NCBI GenBank assembly: GCA_002205965.3
Contig: NADL03000704.1
Location: 372,001-436,000, forward strand
Length of the DNA: 64,000 nucleotides
Reading direction: 5' to 3'
Origin: Kappaphycus alvarezii
Lineage: Eukaryota; Rhodophyta; Florideophyceae; Gigartinales; Solieriaceae
A program made the position numbers and the translations under genes. Shown here piece by piece: positions 1 through 13,161 of this stretch (within the stretch, counting starts at the first letter, position 1; each line of letters opens with the position of its first letter). The notes beneath the pieces were generated by a model. That model ran no database searches. It saw only the letters and a program-made list of their open reading frames with translations, and was not told where the DNA came from.

Positions 1-7
1 ACTTTAG

Positions 8-55
8 AATAGATCGAATATATCCTCCAATAGTAAAAACATCCAAGACTTTCCC
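8..55 (+). repeat. Diverged non-LTR 3' tail copy
   Basis: The stretch reads ATAGATCGAATATATCCTCC, then AATAGTAAAAACATCCAAG and CTTTCCCC. It lines up along its whole length with the 3'-terminal tail of the non-LTR copies at 9.6 kb and 18.0 kb (CGGATATATCTTCC, AGTAAAACACCCAAAC, TTTCCC). Several differences are C-to-T or G-to-A, fitting AT drift in this flank. The window edge hides its left side, so no target duplication can be checked. Confidence 0.5.
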
Positions 56-519
56 CTCTGAGCACAATGATTCATGGCATTACGAGACGCATGCTCCCCT
101 TAAGCGTCAGCATTCCAACGTAATGTAAGGGAATATTTCGGTTGATACGGGAAAAAGGCAGAGTTTTCGAAACTGTTCCTGATTTCTGAGGTTGCTATTT
201 ATTCATAACTATACAGCCCACTGAAAATATTAAACTTAACTTTGCGAGTATCAAACTCACCTTGCGGAGAAAGTGAAGCCCGAATCCAGTAAAAGGGTTG
301 TTGAACTTTGATTTCAATGGAAATAGACCCATTGACTTGGACAGTCGGATTTTGTTCCTGAAGACGAGGCGTGAACAGCTTCTCATATATGCGTCTTTTG
401 TTCGCCGTGAGCACCTTTGTATATAACTGCCTCTATTGGTACCTTTATTACTTCCAGAGTATTCTGAGATTTAGCTTTGTCGTTTGCAGCGGTCACAAAA
501 AGGCTCAATACCCTCAAAA

Positions 520-669
520 TTTGGGCAAATTTTAGGCCCAACGGTCATTTTCAGGGAGGTAGACGCTATTTTTGTATCTAATACAGCCTCACATTTTCGT
601 GGAGGTTTCAAGGAGCTCTGTCGACTAAAAATACTCGGAAGTACTTCAAAAGGATTGCAAAAGGGTTAG
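520..669 (+). pseudogene. Possible decayed integrase fragment
   Basis: An open frame here reads FVSNTASHFRGGFKELCR. This resembles the segment around the second catalytic Asp of retrotransposon integrases (SD-x-A/G-S-x-F, then an E-L-C helix), with that Asp changed to Asn. No flanking integrase motif could be read. A chance resemblance in an otherwise gene-free region is quite possible. Confidence 0.22.
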
Positions 670-3600
670 AAGTTGCAAGAGATTATTCGTTAGCGTTTGA
701 GCTCATCAAAAGTGTATAATAGTGTGCTTTACTTGTTTTAAAGAGCAGAAATACTATATTCTGCATCTGAAACAAGTTGAGATGCAATTTCGCAAAGAAA
801 AATCGATTTATTCGAGTGGGCTAAATGATATGTTTATAAGTTTATGCAAGCAATAATCATCATTCATCCTCCAGAATTAAACCTTACAACTCCTATCGTA
901 TAATCTATTCCAGCGCAGAAGATTAATCATCGCTAAGTTATTTTTTTCAACTTCATAACCAAACCTTTCAGCAAGCTTTCCATTCTAATTACCACGCAGA
1001 TAGTTGCTTGGATCGTGTGGAATGGAATGCGAATACGCCATTTCAAGAAACGAACGCGATATTTCATTCCAGTAAAGATATTTCCACTTATTATTGTGCA
1101 TACGTGAGTATTAGTTTATTTCGGTTCTTTGTGGGACTTTGCATCAATAGTTACACTAGGGGATGGTAGATTGATGTTAATTTCAGGTTATTTAGAGAGG
1201 TTGATTAAGAGAAAGGAGATTTCGATTGATAGGTCGAAATTAATTGCAATACTTGTTTCTGTGCCAAGACTTCAACCGAGGAAATGGTTCGGGGGTCAGT
1301 GAAAGAGTACTATGTGACAAGAGAGTAAAGTCAAAATAATTTTCAAAAAAGTTTTTCAATTGGGTATGGACTCACTTCAAATAAATTGGGTACCTGTCTA
1401 GCTCTTCTCGCAGATTTGATTTGCCGCACATTGAAGTTTGGATTTTATAGGATCACTACATACTTCCGAAGAGTATGCTGCGATAGCAACAGCGGAGATA
1501 AAATCATGGGTAGCTGGCCCTTCTCTTAGATAATCAGCTGCAATAGATCCTGTAGAGTTATAAGGAATTTAGTGTTAGAAATCAGACTATTATGGAGTGT
1601 TTCCCAACGGACAACATGTTACAGGTACTTAACTAACCTGCTTTTCTTCGCTTTGAGTTGTTTACTTACGATTTTGCTGCTGAAAATGGGTATTATTGTG
1701 CATTTATGGTTAGCATTCCGCGAAAAATTATTGAAATTGCTAAATATCCCCTAACCGGGACTCGTAATGAATTTTAACTTATCGTGCGAGGAAAATAAGT
1801 GAATCATCTCGTTTAGAGGGATGTATTTAAGGATTCATTTAATAAGATGTTTCATCTTTCGCAGAATGTTAAACAGGCTACCAGATCTCTTTTATGTTTC
1901 ATTCAGTAACATATCGCGGTGGAAATTCAATTCATAAAGCCGAATTTTAATGTACAGTGATACAGTGATATGATATATATAATCTTCACTCTTCGTACAT
2001 GCCTACAAAAAGGTTTTTGAAATACGAATGGGATACGTACCTCAGAAACTGTAAAATATGGAACACGAAAAACTACTATAATTGTCGGTTCAAAACATAT
2101 TCCGTCGTTGTTTCATATCTAAGACTTCAACTCTACACTTCATATGTATGGTCCGAATTACATTCCTTTTTTCTAAAACTTTTGCCTCTTCTTGTATATT
2201 TTTTTCAAATATTTCTCACGTAACCCCTCGAAGTCTTGTAGTGAGCGGCAAGGACATAATTTCGAAAGCAATAAAGAAAATGACCAGAACGAGCCCAGAA
2301 GTTCCATTATTATCACCAAAAAGTACATGATTCTTGTACCAGCTCTCTTAGTACTCTTGCATATGCAACGAAACTATACGCAAAGAGACCTGTAAAATGA
2401 ATTCTATGGCGATCTGAACAAGTAATTATTCTTTCACGGAAATTTTCGTGACATTTTCAAATGATAGGATCCCGGAAAGCCTCATATTTGAATTTTACGA
2501 CAAAAAAATACAGAGGGATAGGATATCGGTGAATAAGAAGTTTACTCCATCAAAAAGATCAAAGAAACTACTATTTTTGCGCAAAAAGAAGTATGGTAGG
2601 CTTTCATCCGCTATTAGCTTAAAAATTTGGTTATATGTCGATATTAAACATGTTTATATTGGAGATTTAAAAAGAAGTAAAGTGGAAGAGACCGCGCCAG
2701 AGATAGAGATGAAGGTAAAAGAAATAAACAGATAGGGTAGCAGAAGAAGAGGGAGAGATAGTAGAATCGAATATGGTTAGGCTTTCACTCAGACCTTAAT
2801 TTCTGAATTCCTGAACTCTCATTTTATCTAAAAAAGATGCATTAAATTTATTGGAAAGAAAAATAGATGGTAATGCATTTTGAATATTCTTCCCCGTGAG
2901 CGAAGTCAAACTTAAATGCTTCCACATTTTCCATTACAATTTGAAAAATGTTACAAATACAGGTTGAATAACGCTGTGTAATTACTCTGAAATCACATTA
3001 CTCCCCCTTTCTAATTAAAAGTGGCCTGCGGAATTGAAAGATAGCCGTAGTGCCCTCAGAAAAATATGAAAAAGCTGAAAATCTCCTTCAATAACTTTTT
3101 CGCTTAAATCTCTTCGCTTTGCAGAAAATTACTGCTTCACGTCAATAGTGGAAGTTTTCTCAACGGAGGAGAAATTATTCACGTATATATATTTTGTGGC
3201 TAAATTGGTAAAAGAGCCTCAAAAACTAACAAAATGTGCGCAGTAACTATCAATTAATATATTCCGTTGTTAAGCCAAATGAAAACGGTTACTAAACGTA
3301 CGAGCTATGAAAATAAGAGAACTAATCAGATTTAGAAAGCGGAAAAGATTTATACCGTCCTCTAGATAGTTACTGACATCTATGAATTAATAAAACTGTT
3401 TTCAACATGACTCAATTAGCTAAAACTCTAACAGATTACCAAAATGGGTCTTGAGGAAAATGTAGTGGAAACTCGAGTAGCTGGTAACTACGAGTCTACG
3501 TAAAGCACAAAAACATCCAAATGTGACACTATTGGAATATTTTCGTGTTTGTAAAAGAGGAAAATAAGAAGCGTAAAAGTGAGAGGGAAAATTACAAAAG

Positions 3601-6600
3601 TTTCGTCGGAGTGTCGCAAATTATAAAGTTTCATCTAAGCTATCATGTCAATTTTTAAGATCAATTTTTTTTCCCATTGGATACGGACAGGGCAAATACA
3701 TTTAAAACAAAAGGACACGGAAGGCACTTCGCTTCAGCTGGACGTGGAAATCGGAGTATCGGGTAAAATTGAGAGTTTTCCACTCTTTTCCTTTCATAAA
3801 TCATTTATTTTCGTGGTCTTTTGCCAACATTATCACCCCGATTTTCAAAGCATCATACTTTACAGATTGAACTTTTTCCTTTTGCTACCTTTGATAGCGG
3901 ATTGTAATGAGTAACAGCTCTTCCTTCCCCATTGTCTTTACATTATGGGCTTATTATCTCATAAATACTACCTCACTGGATTCTTTCGAAAACTCGAGCA
4001 ATTAGAAATGCTTTAATATAGATTTTGGCGTCAAAAAGGTGCTTGGATCGAAATTCAGAGGTTTTCATTCTTCAATCCTTCTCTAAATATGTATTACATA
4101 AATTATCAAATTTGACAGAGAAATTATTTTTGAAACACTTCCTCAGAAACTAAAATTAAATCAAAGAAATTACCGGAAAATAATAGATGTATAAAATTAG
4201 TCTATATTATCTGATCATAACTAGTTGGGCCTTCCTCGGCGATAAATGTACCCTACTTGGGGATTCAGGGCAAATTTTAGAGGCTCATAAAACTTGAGGT
4301 ACTGCAAAACCCTTTGTAAATATCTTTGCAGAGATCGTTGACTCTTTATTTATTGTTATTTAACAAATACTGCTTACTTACACATACTTGAAAAACAGGG
4401 AACAGAAGGAAATATCCTGAACTGCAAGAGAAAAGAAAAAAATATTGTAACACTACCAAATTTTATGTCTATCTGCTTCTTTAGTTTGCATACAGCCTTT
4501 GCATTACGAAATGCGTACATAAATCTTTAGCGAACGTTTCATAATCCAGGTATTACTTAAAATTTGCTCTCATCATGTGTCTTTTACTCAAAAAATATGT
4601 ATAGACAGTTTAGACAGATTAAATTATCATAGAAAGAAGGAAAAAATTGTAAAATAAGGTGATAGCTGCACATTTTAAACACAAAATGGAGCGAGCCACC
4701 AAATCGCAGGGTCAGTAAGTAGACAAGGTCAGTTATAATACTTCTTCGATCGGAAATATCCACCAAGTTGATATTTTTGCATGGACGTATTGCAAAAACT
4801 TCCACGGAACATATCAAAAACTACAATATTTTTTCTGTGGCATACATTCAATTATTTCTTATATCTCCCCGCATATTTTCATTTTGAACGTCGCACTTAT
4901 TTCTTTTGGCTGATTTCATGGAAATCCAAAACTGAGGCTCAAAAATATGACAGATCTTAAATCAGTGTATGAAATTATAAAAATTTAGAAACGCAGATGG
5001 AAAAAATTTGCGGTATGAAAGATTAAACTATTTTAATGATAAATTTGAACAGGGGTTACAAGAAATGAAAGTTATGGAGATATTTTGGGGCTACTTTAAA
5101 ATAAAAAGGCCCCATTAAATCAATAAAAATGATTCAACTCATTGATAAACAGCCCCTTCGAAATGATGCCCGCCGAGGGACCATTTCATGTGTTGGAAGG
5201 AAACGAAAGGCAAAAATTTACCTAATTAATTGTTTTAGCTACCTCATCGAAAATATGGTAACAAACAGTAGTATTACGTGCGAATACCATGGGGAGTATA
5301 AGTGAAAACAAAAAGCAAAACGTCATGTAGCTCACTGAGAGAACATTTTTGAATGATTCATTGCATTAATTAAAAAATTAAATGTAATCATTTGTTTTAT
5401 TTACATGATTTGCTGGTGACTCTCAAATGAGGATGTATGAACATAACAGAGAATAAATGGTGAGATATTTCACGTAGTAATACTGAGGTTTGTGAGCTTT
5501 TCAATTCGCGACAAAGAAATTTCGTAGAGTTAATATAAATCCACCTGCCGTAATAACTTTTTTATTATAAGTAATGTAAAAAATACTATTATTTGGAGCA
5601 ATGAATTTTTTATTAGCAAGGACAAAAAATTTTGAAACTTAGTATAGAAAAATATTGCGAAATAATGAACGCAGTTCCAAGTATGCACCACAATTCTCTA
5701 TTGGTGTCCACAGGATACAAAAACTTTGTTATAGTGTTTTAAAAGATATTGATCGGATTTTTGTGGACAATATGAAATAAACCGCCGAATACGTGCAATA
5801 TAGACATTTTCTTCGAGAATTGACATTAATCATTCTACTTTGAACAAGCTCATTTTGGAAATAAAATGGAGGAAAAGTATTTGTAAATGCTCTGATTCGG
5901 CATACATTCGGAAATAATTTAGGAACAGTAACATTTTCACATGTGTATTTGGGTGAAATATCGAAAAAAGTAATTCTTTAAGAATCCAATTGGTTCCCTC
6001 AATAGAGAGAGACATATCTTTTCCGTTTTCTTGAAATGGATCTCAATTGTTGGATTTAAAGGATGACCTCTTTTGCCTATAAGTTCCAAAATATAATTGG
6101 GAAACAATAGAGAATATCATTAGTGCATTTGAATCAATCCAATTAACTCTAAAACTAAGAAATGTGATGGACGATTGTTTTATTTTAGATATTGTACGTG
6201 AAATGATAAGGAGAACTACATAGATGTTTTCATTTTTCCAGAAAAAGCATCACAAATTGAACAAAATATGAAAGCTTTGGTCATTTACAGCAATTTTAAC
6301 AGAAAAAGTAAAGATTAGAATCAAACGGTCAGGTCCAGAGAGCTTAAACTTAGAATTTTTTATCTCTTTAAAGGGTAAATGGACTTGATTATTTACTTCC
6401 TTAAATTTAATTCAGTTCTTCTAATCAAATAGTGGTGGCAGCCTTTGCGAAATAAAAACTTTGTTGACGGCTGCAGGCATATTTGATCTCTGAAAATTCA
6501 CATCTGCATGTAGTATTCATTTTAAACACTTTTTTTATAGTAATATTGAGTGCTCAAATATTGATATAGAGCAACAGCTCATGTCAAAAATTTTGTAGAC

Positions 6601-8480
6601 ATAAATTGGAATTACCGTAAAATCTCTTTTTGGCCATTTTGTTGTTTGAAAATTTTTGAATTCATTAATATTACTTCAGAGGACCTAAAATGCGTGAAGC
6701 ATCACTGAGCGACAGAATTCAGGAGATTTAATTTTTCCTGCTCCCAAAATATTTTGATATAGCATTTATTTTCCTTTCATGTCTTTTATGAATTAATAAA
6801 TCGGCCAGATATGTATGTAAAAATCATTTTTACTCTGTCCGTACCTTACAAAAAGTATTGGTTACAGTGAAGAATATTGTCTGTAAATTTTTACCATGAA
6901 AAATTGAAACGGTTTTTAATAAATGATCGCAGTTTATCGGGAACTGGGGAACTTGGAAACTATCTCTCTATTTGATCTTTCAAAATGACAAATTTTTCTA
7001 CTTCTTAGTCACTGAGATAAAATAGTCGCCCTCGTATTTCTTAAATTCATAAAAAATATTTCATGATTTGAGCTAAGTGGAAACTGCCACACGTCGTTTC
7101 ATTTCGAATTATTCGAATAAATACGCCAGTCCAGTGGAAGAATAGATACTAGATAACTGAGACTAGGTAAGAGTGTGATTTAATTTTTCAGACGTTACCT
7201 ACAAAATACGCTGCCCATCACTTAATGGTTCAGGGAAATATTTAACGTTGTTTTTATTTTTGCAGATTTTCGTATATAAGTTTTCTGAAACTAAATGGAT
7301 ATAGTATCTATTTGGAAAACAGGAAGAGTTCTTAATATATTATTAGCTATAACTGCACTGGTATAACTTACCAGGGAAGAAATAAGAAACAATTGGATTC
7401 AATAATGTTATGGGTGTAGATAAAAGGGAAATATTTTAATTTCAGGTCCAGAATAGAACAAACTATTTAGTGAAAGAGCATAAATACGCACACTGGGTAA
7501 AATATTTGTGCGACATATATATTAATGTGGTTTCATGTTTCTCAAGATATTTAGTGGACCGTGAAAAGAATAAATTGCAAATAGTTTACAAGAACAAGTA
7601 AAATGTCTTCCTAGATCGTAAAATGGGTGGCCACAAGTAATGAAATGATGAAAGGACGTTATATGAAATATTTTACGGAAAACATTTCACTCAAACTAGG
7701 CTCCACATCATTGGGATAATTTTTTAAAAAAAATCAAGGCATTATTTACATTTAAGAAAGTATCAGCATGAATGTTGTCACTTTTCTATCTCAAAACTTC
7801 GCTATTAAAACTTTAAGTAATTGCGGGTTCATTTTTACGAAGAACTATTATTGAAAACAATTTTAACTGTTAATAATAACATTAATAAAAGTAATAATAA
7901 GTAAAGGAGCACAAAATTCGCTCAATAATTCCTATCTCGGCTGATGAAAAATCATAAATCTTTTTCAGTTTTTAAAAATAAACCCCAAGTTTCTTTATTT
8001 ATCTCCCTATAACTGCAACCCAAACTTTTGACTTTATCTTTTACAAAAAGAAAGTTATATCGCATAAATTACCTTGTTTTTACCAAAATTTATATCACAA
8101 AGCCATTTTATGAATTTGATTTCAAGACCACATCATCATTTTTATCATTTTCAACCCCGTCTTTCTAATCAAAAATATTTTACGCAGTTCTCTGGAACAG
8201 AGTTGGATACTAATTTAAATATTTACCTCATAAATGCGTGTGAAGAGAAATTTAACTATAACTTCGCATAAATCAGCAGTTGAGATTAGCAGAGGATTTA
8301 ATATAGCATTTGCGAACTCTGAAACAATTCTTCACTCTTTTTATTATTTTATATATACAGGACGTTTTCTGGTAGATAATTTACAATCAAAATCTAGAAA
8401 TTATAATAGTATTTATAGCTTAATTTTCATGCCAACTAATTCTTTGCTCAAGAGTTATGATCGCAAAGTTACCCTAGTGT

Positions 8481-9465
8481 AATAAAATGCAGGATACTTG
8501 GACTTTACCATTGATATACGGTATCCGGTCGGGTAATGAGAAAACAAACACCCAAGACACAGAGTTTTTGTCCTTTTTTTTCTTTCAGCACTCTGCGATG
8601 CAGCAAAAAAGTTCGCTAGTTGCGAGTGGAAGTCTAAGTGATAGAGGGGGTAATTAAATTAGCGCAGGGATGGTCCCCCTGTCCTTTGGATGGTAAAGCT
8701 GGAATGTGATCCGTGAAATACTAGGACTTTGTGCGAATAATTGGCCCAAAAAATGACAACACCAGAAGCGCAATAACGCAAAACCGTCGAGATAAAGGTA
8801 GAGCAGCACCGCTGAGTATCTCCTCTGGGGACTAGGTCGGTTTTACTTATAACAGGTTTTAAGTTCCTATTTATGTACAGACATAGGAATTGAGAGCGAC
8901 AGGGGTGACTAAATGTCACAGTCGAGCTAAAGAAGGGGTACTAAAATATTTGATCGAAAGGGAAAAATGGGGAACAACGGCAAATACACGTAACTGTAGC
9001 CAAACATGTCTTCGAAAGGGCCGTTGAAGAGGCCAAAATTGGGAGACAAGTTCAGAGCGAGTATCGAGATGGCTGGTTATACTGGGTCCTTATTCGCAAT
9101 GTAGGACAAATACCAGTCAGTTAGTTGAGGACTATCTACGACTGCGCGGTAAGTAGAGTCAATGTCAGTCAAATAGTAAGTATTGAAGTAAAGGGCAAAT
9201 CCGGTAGACACTTGGTCCAATGATTGGCCATCACCTATGAAAGCATCAGGTTTAAGATGGAGGCCAAATGGCTTGGATAACAAGGACCCTGGTCTGTTCT
9301 AGGGAGAATACAGTGCGGAGATGACTTGTAATTGACATGGGTTATGAATGCCCTAACACTACCTGTTCTTGGCAATAGGCTGATACGTCCAAAAATTTGT
9401 TCAGTGAAAAGGTCGTTAAACCCAGCTCCGCCAGTGACAAGTACAGTAGTGCTAATTACAATACA
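8481..9465. other. Entry into GC-richer island, unassigned
   Basis: Base composition rises here and the long retroelement island begins. A minus-strand frame of 68 codons (9077-9283) is open and, after one stop, reads on to about 8940, but I recognise no domain. Nothing else can be supported. Confidence 0.4.
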
Positions 9466-9840
9466 CCTAGGGCACTGGAGACTTACGGAAAGGTCGGGGG
9501 GTTGATGCAAAGGCACGCCGCAGCAGCCGTCATGTCCAATGCGGCCTGTTCGATGGCTGGCCTGAAGGTAGCTTTTTAGGGAGCGTAGTTCCTTCCCATT
9601 ACTGTGTCGGTATACCCTTTTTGAGTCGATTAAGGTTGTCTGGAAAACCATGGATAGATCGGATAAATCTTCCAAGAGGGGAAAATTGGTTTGGTTTACT
9701 GCGAGTAATGGAAAGGTTGGGAGTCCTCTGTATTTGTAATCAAACCATTGGCGGGACCTATATTGCAAGTGCTTGAGCGTGTGTACCAGCTAGAAAGTAG
9801 CTGGTAGAACTTCCAAGAGTAAAACACTCAAACCTTTCCC
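9466..9840 (+). mobile_element. 5'-truncated non-LTR copy 1 with nested insertion
   Basis: Similarity to the 14.7-18.1 kb copy begins abruptly at the codons for ALETYGKV and runs through QRHAAAAVMSNAAC and the stop at 9577-9579. It continues into the 3' untranslated sequence (GTCTGGAAAACCATGGATAG, then GGATAAATCTTCCAAGAG). The tail is interrupted after 9678 by a 131-bp insertion and resumes at 9820, ending AAACCTTTCCC at 9840. Only the last ~38 codons of the endonuclease-side C-terminus remain, as expected from incomplete reverse transcription from the 3' end. I could not find a convincing target duplication for the host copy itself. Confidence 0.75.
9679..9809 (-). mobile_element. 131-bp tail-only insertion with exact 10-bp duplication
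   Basis: The 131 bp sit between two copies of CTTCCAAGAG (9669-9678 and 9810-9819). Removing the insert plus one copy restores an uninterrupted tail of non-LTR copy 1. Read on the minus strand the insert ends AGTAAACCAAACCAATTTTCC, a variant of the family tail. Its first 62 bases (9680-9741) recur perfectly, inverted, at 41,293-41,354. It has no coding capacity. This is a nested, dated event: copy 1 came first, this insert second. Confidence 0.85.
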
Positions 9841-12107
9841 TAACAGAGATGAGCGTTGTGACAAATATGTTTGCAAGCAGTGTTCAGTATTCAGGGCCGC
9901 GGCCATCCAAGCAAGTTTCGTCCAAATTTCTAAGAATCCTCCCTGAGACGAAGATATAGGGGCGGAAATTAGTTTTTGTATACGTGTAGAACACCCTAGC
10001 GCGGATAGGGGTTTTGACGACAATTTTTGCATAGTAAGTTTCTTTTTAAAAACACTGTGAAATGGGAGGCTCCACTCGGGAGTATGAAAACTTTCATCGT
10101 TCCCGGGTCTACAAGTGCTTTAGTAGGGGGGCGCCGGAGATACCGTTAGCTGCATACAACTCGGGAAAGTAGTTTACTGACTGATCCGATTTGTCATAGG
10201 CTCTTTAGGTAAGTTGTAACTTTCGCGGGTATTCGTCCGTTTCTGTTCCTGCGGTGTTAGCACGCCTTTCGAAGGACATCTTTCCGGTGCTCGATCCTAA
10301 CGAGTCGTCGGAAACTTGTTCCAATCCAGTACAGCCTACGAAGCTATTGTGTGCCAGTGCATAGTGTCAGCGAGGGGGATAGAAAAACGCATAAAAAATG
10401 ATCGAGCACAAAAATCTGCGGGATGCTGTTGCAGTCCCGCATGTTTGGTCTTTTGAGCTTGATTGCTCTGCACGAGAATTAAATATATGGTAGTTGTCAG
10501 CGGTGTTCTTTCCTCCTGTTGCTTTTGCGGCTGTCAAGGCAATGTAAAGTTCATTGCTGAGGGTTTTAGGAGAAAATAGAGAGATTTACTGTACTACAGT
10601 ACAGCCGTACTTTGTACAACAACTTTGCAAATGAGGTCGCAAATATGACATGTGCGTCATCGTCCCTCTGCAGATGAGTGCTTGTAAAACATTAACGATA
10701 GGGAATATTCCCCGCCTTGATGGCCACCACCGTACAAATGGTGGTGGTGGCCAGCTGACGTGCAATATACAACAGATTGGCCTTAATACACGACTGCACG
10801 CCAATTACCTGGTCGTTGATCCTGTACGCCGGTATGGACGGTGGTTGCCACCAAGGAGAACCCTTGGCTGCAGTAAGCCACTTGGTGCTGTTATTTGACC
10901 AGCAATGCAATTCGGCGACAATTGTAAATATCCAGCGGCACTTTCGAGTAGACGTCATTCTCACAACGAATAAACGTTCAACCCACCTCCCATCATCTAC
11001 CATGCAGTGCACTGTGCACCAAAAGCACTGCGAAAGGCAAGGTCAACGGGGAGCGCAACTGCGACACTGCCTGTACTTGATCGTTGTTTATTGCCGTTCC
11101 GCACCGGCATCCAGGCACATGACCCCATCCGCCAACGGGCTCGAGAACAAAGCCCTCATAATACAAGTACCGGAATGGAAAATTGGAGGCATTCTTCTGA
11201 CTAAGATCAGTTTCGGTACACTCTGTTATACCCCATCGGCAACTGAGAATCATAGACAAAGGAATGAGGCTTTGTTTCAAGCAGTTGGTGAACAGAATTT
11301 GATTTGAGATGTTTAGCATGAGAGTGCAGATAGGCATGGCTCTGATGGTAGTGGTAACGATGTTGAGCCGCGAATTGCAGGCGCTAGCTACAATTGTCCG
11401 ACCATGTCCGATTGCTCATTTGAGAGACTAATACGGGTGGACTCGGTTTTTTTTGCCAGTATTCGGTATGCCGGCAGCGGTAGTCCACTGGCTGGCAAAC
11501 GACTATTCAGAGTTTTATGGAATACACGTGTACGCTGTGCAAAAGTAAGGGATGTGGGACAAATGGCCCACCCAGCCTGTGAAAGGGGGGCAGATTTTGG
11601 GTGTTTTACTGAATAGGGGGATGTGGAACAGCTACCTCCCGGGTACTGGTGGGCGGATCTAAGCATTGGAGACACATTTGGGCAGACGGCGCGAAAGTGA
11701 GCTGTTTAATGTGTCGAATGATAAGGTCCAGCGATGCCATATTACAATACGGCACTTATGAAGGGTCCTCCAAGTAAAACGTGGCGCCGCTGTCATATTC
11801 ATAGTCGTCATGGCGCGAGTTACCGAGCTGCAAAATGACAGCGTTTGGGCTTTTTTGAGCTGCCATACAAATCAACGCTTGGGAGGGTGTATCTGATATT
11901 GCGTGAAAGCCTGTGGTTCAAGTTTAAAATATGCTATAAGACTTGAAGAATTCGCCGCACTTGGCGCCCTAGTCCTGAGCTACGTACCATCTTGCTGTAT
12001 CTTTCAAAGCTATCACAGATATACAATGTACAGTACATGTGGAGCTCACGTTGAGATGCTAATTTATCATTCAGCCATCACCTAACGCCCATTCATCTTC
12101 TTGTTCA
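9841..12107. other. Unassigned sequence between mobile elements
   Basis: About 2.2 kb of mixed composition. Overlapping open frames near 10,690-11,340 on both strands (up to 176 codons on the plus strand) show no domain I recognise. A 7-bp stem TGCGGGA/TCCCGCA lies at 10,417-10,441, and a tail-like remnant at 11,585-11,611. No host gene is supported; broken transposon DNA is the likeliest content. Confidence 0.35.
11585..11611 (-). repeat. Short tail-like remnant
   Basis: GGGCAGATTTTGGGTGTTTT followed by ACTG is the reverse complement of the family tail core (CAGTAAAACACCCAAA, then C-rich). The match stops immediately after the ACTG. No flanking duplication was found, so its identity as an insertion is less secure than the others. 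Confidence 0.4.
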
Positions 12108-12117
12108 ATGTGCAAAG

Positions 12118-12157
12118 GGGAAAGGTTTGGGTGTTTTACTCTTGGAAGATATATCCG
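12118..12157 (-). mobile_element. 40-bp tail-only micro-insertion
   Basis: Exactly 40 bp, starting GGGAAAGGTTTGGGTGTTTT and ending GGAAGATATATCCG, lie between two perfect copies of ATGTGCAAAG (12,108-12,117 and 12,158-12,167). On the minus strand the insert is the final 40 bases of the non-LTR tail: CGGATATATCTTCC through CACCCAAACC to TTTCCC. It carries no coding sequence. The exact duplication shows it arrived by staggered-cut integration rather than being a relic of a larger deleted copy. Confidence 0.85.
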
Positions 12158-13161
12158 ATGTGCAAAGTGGCTAGCCTATCAAAGCACTACATACAAAACC
12201 TGGGTATTGGGGCATCCCTGGTAATATCTTCAATCTACTTCACTGAAAAATATTGGGTTTTCTGTCATCTGACTGAATCGAGCCTACTCTCACCATATCC
12301 TCGTTATCACACGTAAGCTCTTTCCTACGATAGTTGAAAGTATGAAGCAGCTCTCCAGCACTAGTCATACCAGGACAGAATTACCTAGCCAATGCAGGAT
12401 TTGAACGACTTCCCATAGGCCACTGTAACCAACAAGCCCTTTGATCACCTGTACACCGCCTGGATATGTGATTACGTCTAAACCGACCAGAACAATGCCC
12501 AAACCCACAACGACACGTGCTCCTGCACAACTCCACAAGATTCACGCTATATTTTCCCGCTTGAATCCACAACATGTATGAAATCTGCAACTGCGCAGAC
12601 GTATGTAGTCAGAGCAACGCCTCTACACATCGCCTGCTCCATTCATTCTTTTCTGCCATCTTTCCATCTTTCAATATCACGTTTCGACGAATTTCTCCCG
12701 TCTTGTCCCACCAGGCAATAGGTTGCCAGCAGTTACCTGACTTCTCTGCCTTTACTGCATTGTAATCTGTCCCTTTCTCTCCCAGATAACTTCCCCTCGT
12801 TTCGCTCTAACAGGTCAAGTTCAGGTCTTCTTACGCACCCCCCCTTGATCCCTTTCAGCATTTCGTGCCCCAATCCACACCTTCATCTTTCTGTTTTACC
12901 ACATTTACCTCTATTCAAGTGCCCAACATTTCATGCTTCAGAACGACTCGAAACTATCGAGAGTCGTCCGTCACTCCCCACCTCACCGCCCATAGTCAAC
13001 TCAAGTCGCCCACAACCTCGTCCATGTGGCGCTCACTGCCTATTCACCACCTGCGAACAAGTCGATAAGAATCTTGTCAACTCGCATCATCCCCCGTTGT
13101 CCTTCTCGGTGCCCCTCGCCAAGCCGATGGTCCCGTCGTTTGCAGAAGAGGTTCCGAAAAG

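Larger units (their letters stand above)
1..8480. other. AT-rich DNA with no supported gene
   Basis: Long stretches rich in A and T runs with only short open frames (up to about 95 codons), none with a recognisable domain. Apart from a diverged retrotransposon tail at 8-55 and a possible integrase scrap near 520-669, I see no gene, tRNA or tandem repeat. By comparison with 40.2-44.5 kb, where similar AT-rich DNA is a readable decayed gypsy element, this may be old mobile-element DNA drifted past recognition. That is inference. Confidence 0.55.

Noticed and set aside
9235..9768. A 177-codon minus-strand frame
   Set aside because: It crosses the 3' end of non-LTR copy 1 and a nested insertion, and has no motif of its own.
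10690..11340. Overlapping frames as a transposase gene
   Set aside because: No DDE, hAT or other transposase motif could be read on either strand.
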